Below are positions 1-10,635 of a DNA stretch of 64,000 nucleotides, piece by piece (position 1 is the stretch's first letter; every line of letters starts with the position of its first letter). The translations under genes were made by a program, and so were the position numbers. Source of the DNA: Bisporella sp. PMI_857 (taxonomy: Eukaryota > Ascomycota > Leotiomycetes > Helotiales > Helotiaceae). The stretch covers positions 310,001 through 374,000 of the forward strand of contig JAJSPD010000016.1 in assembly GCA_021307315.1 (NCBI GenBank), written 5' to 3'. The notes under the pieces are model-generated. The model saw only the letters and a program-made list of their open reading frames with translations, searched no databases and was not told where the DNA came from.

Positions 1-575
1 TAATACAATATGTTCTTACATCGGCACAAGATGCCTATAATAGTAATATTAGAAAAGTCCCTTTTGAAAACTTTTTAAAGCAAGACGTACATTATTTCGT
101 GGGCAAATAACATCTCTAAGGTCTCCATTTTATCCGACACCCTGTCCCCAACAGAACTACAAGTGAGCTGGTTTAAGTCTTTGTAACGAAAAATTGATGG
201 GCAAAAGTATATAGTAGCTCTGCTTATATTACCCTTGTTGTCTTCATGGTTATGAGTATAAGCATGCGCAGTCCTGCATTTCTTGTAAGGATCTTGAAGA
301 CTAATATCTATGTTGGCCATTTTAGGATTCCCGGGCCGTTGAGAATTCCAACCAAGTATGTTAATAAGGTCGATCTTGACATTGTACAGTTCCGATTCAG
401 GAAACCATTGCGAAAAAATAGCGCGATAGCTCTCTTCAGATTTTGGAGTCCTGACTACTTCAAGCATAGCCATGGTCGATTTGAATGCTTGTTTAAGACG
501 AGCTATATTTTTAGGGTCGCCGTCATTTAGAAATTTAGGCATATAATGATCACTAGAAGTTGTAAGTGTTATCAT
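1..575 (-). CDS. HExxH metallopeptidase-like protein, 3' part outside window
   Basis: The coding stretch runs from 575 down to 91 and is followed by a 56-nt intron (90 to 35, GTACGT donor, TTATAG acceptor). Joining the exons gives L-F-A-H-E-I-M-H-L, so the zinc-binding HExxH motif is split by the intron. A second donor (GTAAGA) follows a few codons later and the gene leaves the window at base 1. The upstream part has no signal peptide at the first ATG (575), so earlier exons are likely; exon-like units lie at 602-848. The layout resembles fungal lysine-specific metallo-endopeptidase (M35-like) proteins, but the second zinc site is outside the window. Enzymatic activity is an inference from HExxH alone. 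Confidence 0.5.
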
Positions 576-601
576 GCCAGCTTAACTGCTATTCGGTATC
601 A

Positions 602-848
602 CTTACTGTGACGGTTGCTCTTTCCCCCATTCAGCTGGTTGTACAACTGTAAAAACACTGGGTTAAAGTGTTAATATGTAATGTATGATAAAATCAGGTT
701 CCATGTATTACTTACGTTGGCGGTTGCGAGGCAACCCCTTGAGGTGGCTGCTTAACTGTAATGGTTCTGGGTTCAAAGTGTTAGTCTAGGAATGTGATGA
801 AACTTGGAATCGGGGTACGCTTGCGTTGGGGGTGCGTGCGAAGCAAGA
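602..848 (-). repeat. 109-bp tandem repeat, exon-plus-intron-like units
   Basis: Two diverged units of exactly 109 bp lie head to tail (602-710 and 711-819), and the start of a third is at 820-848. Read on the minus strand, each full unit holds an acceptor (TTACAG), a 40-nt segment, a donor (GTAAGT) and an intron-like tail with a shared TAACACTTT..CCCAG stretch. They look like duplicated small exons of the metallopeptidase-like gene immediately downstream on that strand. The 40-nt segments do not keep one frame together, so they may be alternative or dead exons. Confidence 0.5.
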
Positions 849-2330
849 ACTGATTGTATGTATACAAGCGCCATTAGGATGCTATACTGGTAGTTTGAGA
901 AGGATAACATCATTTTATGATGCAACGCTGAAATCTTTAGATATTTGCATAGCTATTTGAGAGGAGGCAAAATCCGAAGAACTTCCACGCAATTTACATC
1001 TAATCTCGGCCATAACAGTTTCTTTCCTTTTGTCTGAACTTATTAGCGCTGTTCTGTAGTCTTGGTGAATTGTTAGATTTTGTTAGATTTTGTTAGATTC
1101 TTCCTATTCCTTTTAATCCTACATGTCTAACATCTTTCAGATGCGGCAAACAGTTATCAGGATGGCCTATGCTGGCTAGGTTCCTTTAACTGGTCAACAA
1201 AGTGAAAACAAGAATTTTTATGAAAATTCTAATAAGTGTCACTAGTTGGTACAATTAATTCGAAAACATTGATTCGTTGTAATCGCTACATAATTCGCTC
1301 TTCCGCAAAGTGCCTCTTACTTGTTACTTTAAAAAGTTGCTCTTGGAAGTAGAGTAGCGTGTAAACGGAAACAATCCCCTGGTGCAACAAGTACCTTGCC
1401 ATTCGCTTACCTCTCAAAACAGATCCTTTGTTAAAACATTAAGTGTGCGCTTATTGATCCTTTATCCATCCTTTATCAATCCTGAATTCATCCAGTTTTT
1501 GCCAAAGCCACCTTTAGGTCGCCACTCCTGAGCCTGTTAAATATGGGTCGGCTCTACATACCTGTTTTGCTATTACACCTCTTTTCAGGCGGTTTACCGG
1601 AGAAATCTGGAATTACAGAAGTGTGATCGTATTTGTATGTAGTATTACAACGAATATCCTTTCTAAATGGTACGGATATACATTACCGCGGCACCATATG
1701 AGATGTTCTTTCTGTCTAGTAAATGGTGAAATGCGCAACTAGTCTGCGTAGTAGCAAAATTAAAATTTCTGTAGTCTGGTTGATTTGTTTCGTCTGCATA
1801 TTCTTTTAATAGTGAAAGGGTATTGCAAGCTTGGTCGGATGTATCTTTCGGTTCTTAGCTTTACTACAAGAAGCATAATGTCTTAAGTCTTGTGAGTTCG
1901 CCTTTTCAAGGTTTGCCACGTAAGTATGATATTACCTGTGGTGGGGCGGGGCAATAGTCGCCATAGTGTACGCCTCAAAGACGATTTTTGTGAGAACAAA
2001 GTTACTATTTTTGCGAGCGACAAAGTGACACAAAAGAACAGGTAAAGATAAAAGGACATGAAGTTTTTTTTTCAAAAGACAGGTTGAAATACAAATACTA
2101 GTTTTTGAATAGTTGCAAAATGCTGCTTCATTATCTTAAGCATTGAGTTCAAAGACTTCCAACAACTTAGGTGTGGTAGTTTGCAGATGTCAGTCGTTTA
2201 GAACATATAGTTACGGGAAATATATCTAAGATTTCTCTTTTTGATTTGTAAACTCCTATTTAAACCTCTTCTGTTTTAGAGAAAGAAAATAATCTACTAG
2301 ATTCTAACCGCCCGTAAAGTTATAAATTTC
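849..2330. other. intergenic, nothing recognised
   Basis: AT-rich sequence with a short TTTTGTTAGA triplication near 1070-1100. I see no open frame of credible length and no RNA gene. Confidence 0.5.
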
Positions 2331-3441
2331 CTATTTCAATGCAGCGGCGACACGGGGCCGCTGAAGAACCCATTTTGCGGCCTTCTCAGCATCACCATTA
2401 CTGCCATACATAAAGTGTTGGGGAAGCAACGCTACCCTGAAACCTAGCTGCTTGATAAAAGATATAATGTTGGGACCTAGCTCGGAAAGGAGCCGCACGC
2501 CAACTGCTTTTATTGCCTTTTTGAGATTTCCGTCGCCCTTGACAAGCGCATCTGGTGGGTTCGTCCAAGGGTCTTTTATATCTTCGATACTCGTTGGCAC
2601 TTTAGGAAGGTTTTTGGTGCAGAGGTAGTCTGGGTATGTGCCTTCGATGCAATTGGGCATGACTTCAATGGTAGAGGAGACTGGAAGCTCCTCCCAGAGC
2701 TTGTTAGGGTCACCAAAGGTCACGTGGCCGGCGACCTGCGCCAGGTCCTTGGGCTCTACATCGGCAAGAGCTTCGATGGCTTTGTGCGATACTATTGCAC
2801 CTTGGCTGGTGTGCTTGGTTAACTTGAATGCTTGACTAAATGGGTATAAAGATCGAAAGTCTGGAGAAACTTACCTCCACCCTGAAATAATAATAACAAT
2901 GTCCTTCCCTTTCAGCTTTGGTCTGCAAAATTTCAGGTAGGCAGTGACTTGTGCCGCCATTTCTTCCCCACCATCATCGCTACCACCGGTCTGTTTTAAG
3001 TAGTCCGCAAGACTTGCCTTGTACTTGCTTTCATGTACACCCTGAAAGGCAATACCCTTTGGAGCCAGATTTCTCAAAGCGGCGAAAAAGTAGCTCCCGA
3101 CCCAGACACCAATGTTACTATGTGCGTGTTAGACTTAGATATTGAAGCTGAAGCCTGAGAATATGGAGCTTAGGGGACGGAGGTACTTGCCCCTCATCAA
3201 AGGTGCCTCGCGCAAAGATCACACCGACTTGCTGGCATGTCTCTTTACCGGCAAGTATGTTGTCCCAATCATTGGCTGTATGATCCTTGGTAACGCCAGC
3301 ACGAGGAATTACAAGAGCGCTATTAATGACTCCGCGAGACTCTAGGTCAGAATTGAACGAGTTACGGCGAGCCTCGAGGACTGTAGGAGCAGCGGAGGCG
3401 ACTGCAGTAACGAGTATTAACAAGCTGCCTGAAAACCTCAT
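2331..3441 (-). CDS. secreted cutinase-family esterase (CE5)
   Basis: Three exons (3441-3191, 3117-2875, 2805-2331) give 322 residues. The chosen start gives a signal peptide (MRFSGSLLILV, then ASAAP); an ATG at 3483 would only add a poor leader. The middle exon ends in GW and the last begins by completing S-Q-G-A, giving the nucleophile box GWSQG of cutinases. The Asp is likely in PDYLC (family form GDxVC) and the His in QHFMYGS. Cutinases hydrolyse plant cutin or related esters outside the cell. Oddities: the first intron is GC-AG (GCAAGT donor, 73 nt), and the Asp-to-His distance is about 75 residues, far longer than in classical cutinases. The substrate could be cutin, acetylxylan or another ester. 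Confidence 0.82.
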
Positions 3442-3483
3442 GGCTGTGGCCACTAGTAGTAATGGGCTCTGTAGCAAATTCAA

Positions 3484-4017
3484 TGTTCAGAAGTGAGTAA
3501 CACAAAAAGAAAACAGAAAAATAACAAATGAAATATAGAGCAGCACGTTTTGATGATATCTAGCCAACGAGAAGTCCAAACCTTTGTACAAGCCTCTATC
3601 TGGTATTATCCCATTTCGAGGCTTCTGAAGACGGCCATGGTCGGAAGTTAAGCCAGCGCCAATGGGGCTGTTGAGTATTAGAAAAGAGGATTACACGGGT
3701 TCACAAATGATAAATGTGGCTGTCTTGCAAAATAGGTGTAAGACCCATTGTGCCACGTTGAATCTTGACTTAGTTGAGGCTGGTGAGATTCCATTTGCTC
3801 CTTGATGCTAAATAAATAGTAGAACAGGATTTAACCTTTAGCTTACTGTAGTGTTCCTTCTCGCCAAAGCAAGGCGGCCTGGCCAAGTACTTCATCGGTC
3901 TTGCGAAGAACGAAAACATAAACTTTTGTTTATTCATGTCAAACTTACCGAGAGCATTGAATTATAGTGATTAAAAAGACATGAGAGAAAAACCATGTAT
4001 CGCAAGTTGGACTAGTC
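3484..4017. other. intergenic between cutinase and LINE
   Basis: No open frame or RNA gene is supported here. The stretch ends at the target-site duplication of the retrotransposon. Confidence 0.5.
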
Positions 4018-4028
4018 ATATACTAACT

Positions 4029-4060
<32 letters not shown>

Positions 4061-4345
4061 TTATTGCGCCCGGCTAAGCCTAAAGGGCCCTATTCTATAT
4101 TACATAATACACTTCCTTCGGTGTTTCTAATGCCTCCTGAAGCCCATACAGAACTGCTTCTATTTACATTTTCCAATTTCAGTAACACATATTCAACGTG
4201 GCCTCGTGCGTAGTTAGTAGCAAGTTAACTTGAAGTTCATTCCTCCAAGTGTTCAATGTCCTATTGTCGGCGACTGAAGCGAGACCTGCTGGGAACACGA
4301 GGGTGATAAAGGGTTAGTCGGAATAAAAGAAAGAAATGGGAGTTC

Positions 4346-7300
4346 CTATTGTAGGGAGTCAGTTGCCTGCTCTATTTCCATGTCCAGTCGTCTTGTGGCT
4401 ATGGCAAACTTGATCGTTGCTCGAACCGCGTCTATATTTGGTGTCCATTTCTCCGGGTCAGATGGAGCTTTCCCTCCCAGGTAGAAGGAGAGGTTGCCTC
4501 TTCTAGTGTCTGTCTGTGCTAGCATTTGCGTTCGGTATGCGTCCCATCTCGTGCATCGGAAAAGGAAGTGCTTGACAGTTTCTGTTGCCTGTCCGCAGGC
4601 ACATTGGTCAGATTCCGCTGCTCCAATCCGGTGAAGATATCCGTTCAGTCGTGCCATTCCTGTACGGAGCTGTGCTAATACGCTCGCTTCTCTCCGCTTG
4701 AGACCGTCGTATAGGGTACGAGTATGTTTTCCTGGCAGTGCGGTGTCCATTTCTCTGGAATACTTTCCCACCTCGTCTGGTAGTGTTCTTGTTGTCCTTT
4801 CTGCTTTTTCCTTGTTGATGGTTGTGGATTTGGCTTGGTAGCATTGCCCTTGCGGTGTTCGGCCGGGCTCGGTAGCTTGTCGTGCGGCTTCCTTTGCTCT
4901 CCTGCCGAGCTCGAAGCTCTCCTGAGACGGGATCCAGATCATGGAGATAGAATTGCCTCCTTTTCTCAGCGTGGAAGCTACCTTGTAGATTTCTTTAATG
5001 CTGGTTTGCCCTGATTGATGTCTTGGTTGGCTCGTTGCTAGCAGGGCTCCCTGGTTGCTTGAAATAATCGTGATCTGTCTTCCCACCAGGTGTATAGGTA
5101 GGCGCTTCATTGCCATCGCTATTGCGGCGAGTTCAGCCGTGTACGGGTTCTGTTCCGTTCTTGCTCCCAGCGTGACTGAGTATGCAATCGGTTCTCTGCC
5201 TGTTACAATGCCGAGAGTGTCGTGGATAGTTCCTCCCATCCCAACTATCGACTTTCTCGTGGACGAGCTTGTCGCAATCCGAATGCCGCAAATGGTATTC
5301 GCAATATTAGTAGTCTCCTCTGTTCCGAGGTCGATGGTCGCGAGGATCCGTTCCTCCCACGGAGCTATCACATAGGGTTGAATGACCTCCATCTTATCTG
5401 TTGGCATGTTTTGATGCGCATGAGCTATCTTTTGCAATGGTGACGTGAATCTCCGGAGTACTCTAGTGTTTAGCTTCGATATCGGATTCGTCTCGGGGAG
5501 CGTGCGGATGTTGACCCACAACTTCGTGGCCTTCTCTGCCCACCGCTCGCTCACTGTGCGTATGCTGGCCTCGGCTTCTGCAACTGCAGTTGCGACGGTT
5601 CGGAAAGCTCCTGTAACGGCTTGTGCTCCGATTCTTTGTATTCTGTTCATTAAGGCCATACCCTTGCATCCACAAGCATACATCCACACGTTTGACGCGT
5701 AGTCCACGACTGGCGCTACCGTCGCTCCAAACAGCTGCCTTGCAGTTGAGGGGGAGACCAGTCGTAGTCGTTTTAATGCCATCGCGGCAAGAAGGCCCTT
5801 GGTCGTTGCTTTCCCGATGTGCTGTACATACCGGAGTCCTGAGTCCATAATGACTCCTAAAATCTTGGCGGCCTCCTTTGGTACGACTGCCTCCCCTTTG
5901 ATAGTGAACGATCTGGTACTGATTCGGTCATGCCGTCTAGTGAAATGAATGATTGCTGTCTTCTTGCCTTCGAACGTGGCTCCGCTCCGCCTTTCCCAGT
6001 CCATTGCTTTGTCGATGATAGCCTGAATCCCTTCTCGGTTCGCATCCGCTGATGATCCTGTGACCCACGCATTATAGTCATCTACAAATGCTATTGAACC
6101 ACCGTTTGCATTCAGTTTGTGTTGAACTAGGTCGGCATTGAAGAAGAGGAACAAGATTGGTGAAAGTGGTGACCCTTGCGGTAAGCCTGCTTGTGGGAGT
6201 GGCTGCTGTCGAGAGGCGAGGCCATTTACTAGTATTGTTGCTGTGCGTTCCGAGCAAAAAGCATCAATCCACCTCACTAGGGCCGGTGGGATGCCTCTTG
6301 CTGCGAGTCTCTGCACCAGCCTGTCCTTGTACACTCCATTGTATGCGCCCTTCACGTCGAAGCTAACCAAGCTAAGGACCTTCTTTGATCTCCATGCATT
6401 ATAGATGTGTTCTTGCAGCAGCAGAAGTGCCTGTTCAGCAGAGCGCTTCTTTCTAGCCCCGAAGTGATTTGTAGGGAGAAGACCAAAGGTCTCTACTGCA
6501 TGCGATATTCTTTCAGCAATCACCGATTCTAGTGTCTTTCCTAGTGTGGAGAGCAGCGAGATCGGCCTCCATGAATTTGCGACCGTGTAATCATCTTTGT
6601 TTGGCTTTTTCAGCGGTATGATCTTGGCATTTCTCCATTGTGTAGGGAGTTCCCCTTCGTCCAACGACGTCTGAAAGAGGAGCAACACCCTGTCTTTGAC
6701 CACTGGCCATACCTGCTTCCATACCATGGCTGGTAACCCATCCTCTCCTGGCGCCTTCCACGACTTCGCCGCAAACATCCTCCGTTCGACTTCTTCCATG
6801 GTCAGGGGAGGCATCGACACTGCGGTTCGCTGTGGTCGTGGTCCTTCATCTTCTATCCTCTCTGGTAGTGGGGGAAAGAACACCGACAGCAGTTCCTCTG
6901 CTTGTTCAGTTTTGTTTTTCGTGGTGGATCCGTCTCTTTTCGTCAGCGGCGGTATCTTGTCAAATGCTGAGCTACCACAAGGATCCAAGTACTTTGCCGC
7001 TTGCCATATGTTTGTGTCATCCGCGAGGAAGTCCTCCCAGTGCGCTTTTTTCTGTCTCCGGACCGCATCGTGGTACTCCTTAGCCGCTTCATTCGCTTGC
7101 TGTTCTAGTTCGGGAAACATGCGACCCATCCGCCGTTGGGTTCTGGCCTGGTTCCTCCAGTACGTGTAGACTCGCCGCAGCTGCGTGAGGTCTGTTGTCC
7201 ACCATCTCTTCGCGTATGGTGAAGGCTTCGCCCTTGGGGTGAGTGCATGGACTGCCTCCAGCACCGCTGTCATCAACCCATCTGCCTGTTGCTGTACACT

Positions 7301-8194
7301 GCCACCAAATGGAACGAAGCGAAGATTGGTAGTAATCCTGCCTTTTATGTCGGTCCACGGCGCATTTTTGAAAAGCAGCCTTGTTTCAACAGCTCGTTCC
7401 GGAGTCGCGACGTCGAACGTCGTCTGAATTGCTCTGTGGTCGGATCCATGCTCGGTCGTGTGGACTGTACACTTCACCACTGATGTTGCCAATTCCTCGG
7501 AAGCCAGTACCAGATCAATTGTTGACTCATGATTCCCCCGTTGCCACGTCTTCGTTCCCCTCGGGAGCAAGCTGTGTAGGGCATGCTCACTCATGAGGTC
7601 GATGATCGGGTCCGCCTCTCCTTGCCTTTCCCGTGAGACGTCCTCTCCTCCCCATAATTGATCGTGCCGGTTGAAATCCCCGGCAAGTACCACATCCACT
7701 CGGGTGCCAATCTTGCTGCGTGTTTCTCTTATTACCTGGTGTAATTCGCGTATCGCAACCCTCAATGCCTCTGCATCCTGCGGTTCAACGTAGACCGACA
7801 CTACCAGTATCGACCGGTCTGGGAGTCGCAGTACCGCTGCCGTGAGGTCCGATGATTGTATTGGCACCTGTTCTGCTTCGATATCCTTCCGAATCCAGAG
7901 CATGCTCCGAACCGCCCACCTTTCCATACGTTGGACTGTGGGTACTATTTTGATCCAGTTTGGGTGTCCCATTGGGGCTGTCACCAAAGTGCCGTCGATG
8001 ATCCTCGCATATGGCTCAGATATCGCCAACACTCCGCAATCCTTCAATCGCTCATCACTCATTAAACTGTGTTGCACCTCTCGCTGCTTCCGGACATTCA
8101 ATTGGAGTATTTGAAAGGTTTTACGCATCCTGGGAGCGGTGGCGTGTTTCGTAGTTCCCGCTGAGCGATTCGTGTGGCCCTCCGCATGTGACAC
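4346..8194 (-). CDS. LINE ORF2: endonuclease, reverse transcriptase, RNase H
   Basis: The 1282-residue polyprotein begins with an apurinic-type (EEP) endonuclease over about residues 25-260: LQLNVRKQ, the metal-binding AGDFNRHD, STIDLVLA and the catalytic GSDHRAI. The reverse transcriptase follows in the middle third, with SWRPISLLSTLGK, the GLPQGSPLSP motif and the catalytic F-V-D-D box. An RNase H-like region then shows AELAAIAMAM and the SNQGALLA segment. A C-terminal cysteine/histidine motif (CACGQ..KHFLFRC) lies near residue 1220. ORF2 overlaps the end of ORF1 by 74 nt in another frame, so it is probably made by reinitiation or frameshifting. The protein nicks the target and copies the element RNA. 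No stops interrupt it. Confidence 0.93.
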   Translation of the reverse strand: MSHAEGHTNRSAGTTKHATAPRMRKTFQILQLNVRKQREVQHSLMSDERLKDCGVLAISEPYARIIDGTLVTAPMGHPNWIKIVPTVQRMERWAVRSMLWIRKDIEAEQVPIQSSDLTAAVLRLPDRSILVVSVYVEPQDAEALRVAIRELHQVIRETRSKIGTRVDVVLAGDFNRHDQLWGGEDVSRERQGEADPIIDLMSEHALHSLLPRGTKTWQRGNHESTIDLVLASEELATSVVKCTVHTTEHGSDHRAIQTTFDVATPERAVETRLLFKNAPWTDIKGRITTNLRFVPFGGSVQQQADGLMTAVLEAVHALTPRAKPSPYAKRWWTTDLTQLRRVYTYWRNQARTQRRMGRMFPELEQQANEAAKEYHDAVRRQKKAHWEDFLADDTNIWQAAKYLDPCGSSAFDKIPPLTKRDGSTTKNKTEQAEELLSVFFPPLPERIEDEGPRPQRTAVSMPPLTMEEVERRMFAAKSWKAPGEDGLPAMVWKQVWPVVKDRVLLLFQTSLDEGELPTQWRNAKIIPLKKPNKDDYTVANSWRPISLLSTLGKTLESVIAERISHAVETFGLLPTNHFGARKKRSAEQALLLLQEHIYNAWRSKKVLSLVSFDVKGAYNGVYKDRLVQRLAARGIPPALVRWIDAFCSERTATILVNGLASRQQPLPQAGLPQGSPLSPILFLFFNADLVQHKLNANGGSIAFVDDYNAWVTGSSADANREGIQAIIDKAMDWERRSGATFEGKKTAIIHFTRRHDRISTRSFTIKGEAVVPKEAAKILGVIMDSGLRYVQHIGKATTKGLLAAMALKRLRLVSPSTARQLFGATVAPVVDYASNVWMYACGCKGMALMNRIQRIGAQAVTGAFRTVATAVAEAEASIRTVSERWAEKATKLWVNIRTLPETNPISKLNTRVLRRFTSPLQKIAHAHQNMPTDKMEVIQPYVIAPWEERILATIDLGTEETTNIANTICGIRIATSSSTRKSIVGMGGTIHDTLGIVTGREPIAYSVTLGARTEQNPYTAELAAIAMAMKRLPIHLVGRQITIISSNQGALLATSQPRHQSGQTSIKEIYKVASTLRKGGNSISMIWIPSQESFELGRRAKEAARQATEPGRTPQGQCYQAKSTTINKEKAERTTRTLPDEVGKYSREMDTALPGKHTRTLYDGLKRREASVLAQLRTGMARLNGYLHRIGAAESDQCACGQATETVKHFLFRCTRWDAYRTQMLAQTDTRRGNLSFYLGGKAPSDPEKWTPNIDAVRATIKFAIATRRLDMEIEQATDSLQ

Positions 8195-9467
8195 ACTTTG
8201 GTATTACTGCTTGGCATTCACTGTGATGGTGTCCTACTTGAGCACACTTGGCACAGACTCGCGGTTGCGTGCATGAGTACGCCTTGTGCCCGATTTCCTG
8301 GCATCGATAGCATTTCTGTGGACCATATCGCGGCTCGAAGACCCTGGTGTAGGCCGACTCTCCTGCAACATGGAAATATTGCTCTTGTAACAGTCGTGCG
8401 GCTTCGCTGCCTTTTGTGACGTAAACAACCATTGAACCATAGGCTTTCCCCCCGTCTTTCTTACTGAGCCACCCGATCTTGGCTATGTGGACACCGTTTT
8501 CCTTCCCAAGGACTTCGGCGGCGCCAGGTAAAACATTTCCGTCGTGATCGAGTATAGTTGTTCGATTGACATTGTCCACCTTGACCGGGTACAATTGGTC
8601 TCGCAGCACTCGGACTCCCTCGGCCGCAGTTTTCTGGGCCGCTTCCTTGACCCGTTGGAGTTCAGCTTCGTCTCTGCATACAATCTTGATGCGTTCCGTG
8701 TTCCTAGCGTCTTTGATCACCGCAGCGCAGCGCCAATTTGCTTGTCCTTCCCCGGTGCGAATCTCCTCCTCAATCGCCTTCCGAACTGCCCCAGGTTGGG
8801 CCTTGCTTCTCTCTCCCTCCCCAACTCTGGACGTGTCAACTGTGCAGTACAGCGTATCGGTCATTGTTGACGGCGTGGTGCGCAGGGAGAGGGTTCGTAC
8901 ATTGCTGGGTGAACTCTCTGGTGGCGTTCGGGCGACCTCTGCATACGATGGGGATGGGCTTGACGGTGCTTGGGCATTGGACAGCTGGGTCTGAATCTTT
9001 CCCATCATATCTGTAACCTCTGCCTTAAGCTCTGCCTTAAGTGTTTCTATCTGCTTCGTGAAGGTCCGCGTTATAGTTTCAATCTGGGTCACGTGCTCCT
9101 TCTTCTGTTCCTCCATTGTTTTCAACAGCGACTTGACCAAGTCAGTGAGCACTTTGATCTGCATATTTGCGCTTGCGTTCGCTTTTTCGTGTACCGGCCG
9201 GTTCGGGGTCGCCGCCGCTGTTGCAGGACGTTCTCCTGCCTTCGCGGCGAGCGCCTTAACCTTCGTCGCCACACTTTGCTCCTTGGGATGCGCGCCGATC
9301 CCCGTTCGTCTTGTTTGCAATGGCATGGGAGCTTCCTCAATTACTTCAATCGTGTCCTCTGTATCGCTTGCTACCGCTCTAGAACTTCTCTTGCTCCATT
9401 CTAATGCCTTTGACGTCTTGACGCGTTCCCGGCTCGACTGACGCGTCACGACCTCCATCCTCCACAC
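8121..9467 (-). CDS. LINE ORF1: gag-like zinc-knuckle nucleic-acid-binding protein
   Basis: The 448-residue protein has a basic, low-complexity N-terminus and a coiled-coil-like stretch at about 98-160 rich in Lys, Glu and Thr. C-terminal CCHC knuckles follow: CYRCQEIGHKAYSC (from about 386), CAKCAQVGHHHSEC (about 405) and a third, incomplete one starting CVTCGGPHE. This is the usual layout of ORF1 proteins of Tad-like LINEs, which coat the element RNA. The ATG at 9467 lies 131 nt inside the element end and gives the longest open frame. The start of ORF2 is nested in its last 74 nt. Confidence 0.9.
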   Translation of the reverse strand: MWRMEVVTRQSSRERVKTSKALEWSKRSSRAVASDTEDTIEVIEEAPMPLQTRRTGIGAHPKEQSVATKVKALAAKAGERPATAAATPNRPVHEKANASANMQIKVLTDLVKSLLKTMEEQKKEHVTQIETITRTFTKQIETLKAELKAEVTDMMGKIQTQLSNAQAPSSPSPSYAEVARTPPESSPSNVRTLSLRTTPSTMTDTLYCTVDTSRVGEGERSKAQPGAVRKAIEEEIRTGEGQANWRCAAVIKDARNTERIKIVCRDEAELQRVKEAAQKTAAEGVRVLRDQLYPVKVDNVNRTTILDHDGNVLPGAAEVLGKENGVHIAKIGWLSKKDGGKAYGSMVVYVTKGSEAARLLQEQYFHVAGESAYTRVFEPRYGPQKCYRCQEIGHKAYSCTQPRVCAKCAQVGHHHSECQAVIPKCVTCGGPHESLSGNYETRHRSQDA

Positions 9468-9611
9468 AACTACCGATTCTCACTAATTTGATTGCTGGCT
9501 GACTTCAGTGTTCAAAGGTTCACTAACCTCTGCAGATCTTCTGTTATTCTCTCAAGTTCAAAAGTTATATTCTTGTTCTATTACATATCCGACGCGATAT
9601 ATACTAACTGT

Positions 9612-10635
9612 CTCGATTGACGGCTGTTCATTCGATCACCAAATCACGTGACTATAGGCCACTGGTCCAATGTCTGTATAAGCTCAACAAATATATCACA
9701 TTGCGTAATGGTAAGATCTTTTCGATGCTCTTTCTTGGGTTATTCCAGAAGTTTTTCTGAGTAGATCATCTTGATGTGCGATCAAGGACTGAAGGGCATA
9801 CGGACTGCTGGCATAGAATGGGAATGTACTCAGCCTCATTAGTCTCACTTGCGGAATATATGCCTGCGCACCCGCCTCCACTGGGAACAACAAGCCGAAT
9901 TCCCCTACTATATGGGACGCAACAACTCTTTCCTTATCGGAGATTGCTACACAAAACTCAGTTTAAGGAGTCTCGGTAAGCTTGTTCCAAAGGATATAAC
10001 GCCTAACTATTGGGGTCCACAGTCGTAATTAAAAGCATTTCAAGCAGACCACAGAAGATTGAGTCTATGTTATTACTATTATAGAACACAGGCCTCTTTA
10101 TCTACAGCTAGATCACTCTTCGATCTTGGTCTCGCTTTCCTATCCATAGGTTGGAAGATGATCGTGTATTGGAAGTTCAAGCGAGAAGTACGCAGCCAGC
10201 AATTGTCCAAGACGGATGTATTGTGACGTGATAAGCTTCGTTATTTTTGCTTGAATAGGGGTGGAGAGTATCTTATTGGAGTTCCTCGGTGTTGCCCAAG
10301 TTTTTCTTAGCACAGCCATAACCCATGGATCCTATATACTACTCACCAATATTTGGACTACTTTGGGAGCTGGGAGCCAAAACAATTTGGTCATTATTAC
10401 AGCATGCATCCTTCTTGGTGTATCAGTATTTGGGAAGTGTGTCGAAAACTTTGAGGTTGGGAGGAGTACATAGATGAATTAAATGCTGGTTTGCTCCATC
10501 AACATCGCCCCATAAATAAAGCAAACTCCTTTGATTATGCAAAATGGCCGCTTTCTACTATTCGCTCACCAACGCCGAGAAATGCTAAAATTGCAGAATC
10601 GTCAACTTTTACCTCCATCCTTGTAATCCATAAAG
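9612..10635. other. intergenic, nothing recognised
   Basis: Sequence between the LINE target duplication and the 3' end of RPC17. Short open frames exist but none has a recognisable protein or splice structure. Confidence 0.5.

Larger units (their letters stand above)
4018..9611 (-). mobile_element. full-length Tad-type non-LTR retrotransposon with target-site duplication
   Basis: The 5.57-kb element (4031-9598) is bounded by a perfect 13-bp direct repeat, ATATACTAACTGT, at 4018-4030 and 9599-9611. On the minus strand it has a 131-nt 5' UTR, ORF1 (zinc-knuckle protein), ORF2 (endonuclease, reverse transcriptase, RNase H), a 3' UTR, an AATAAA hexamer and a tail of ten ACT triplets directly at the duplication. 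Both ORFs are open throughout. The structure matches the Tad1/CgT1 group of fungal LINEs, which carry RNase H and often end in simple repeats. The intact ORFs and unmutated duplication suggest a recent insertion. Confidence 0.93.

Noticed and set aside
3590..3665. Resemblance to bacterial 5S rRNA (CGGAAGTTAAGC, CAGCGCCAATGG)
   Set aside because: Only scattered words match, spacing is wrong and no closing helix I or flanking symmetry can be drawn.
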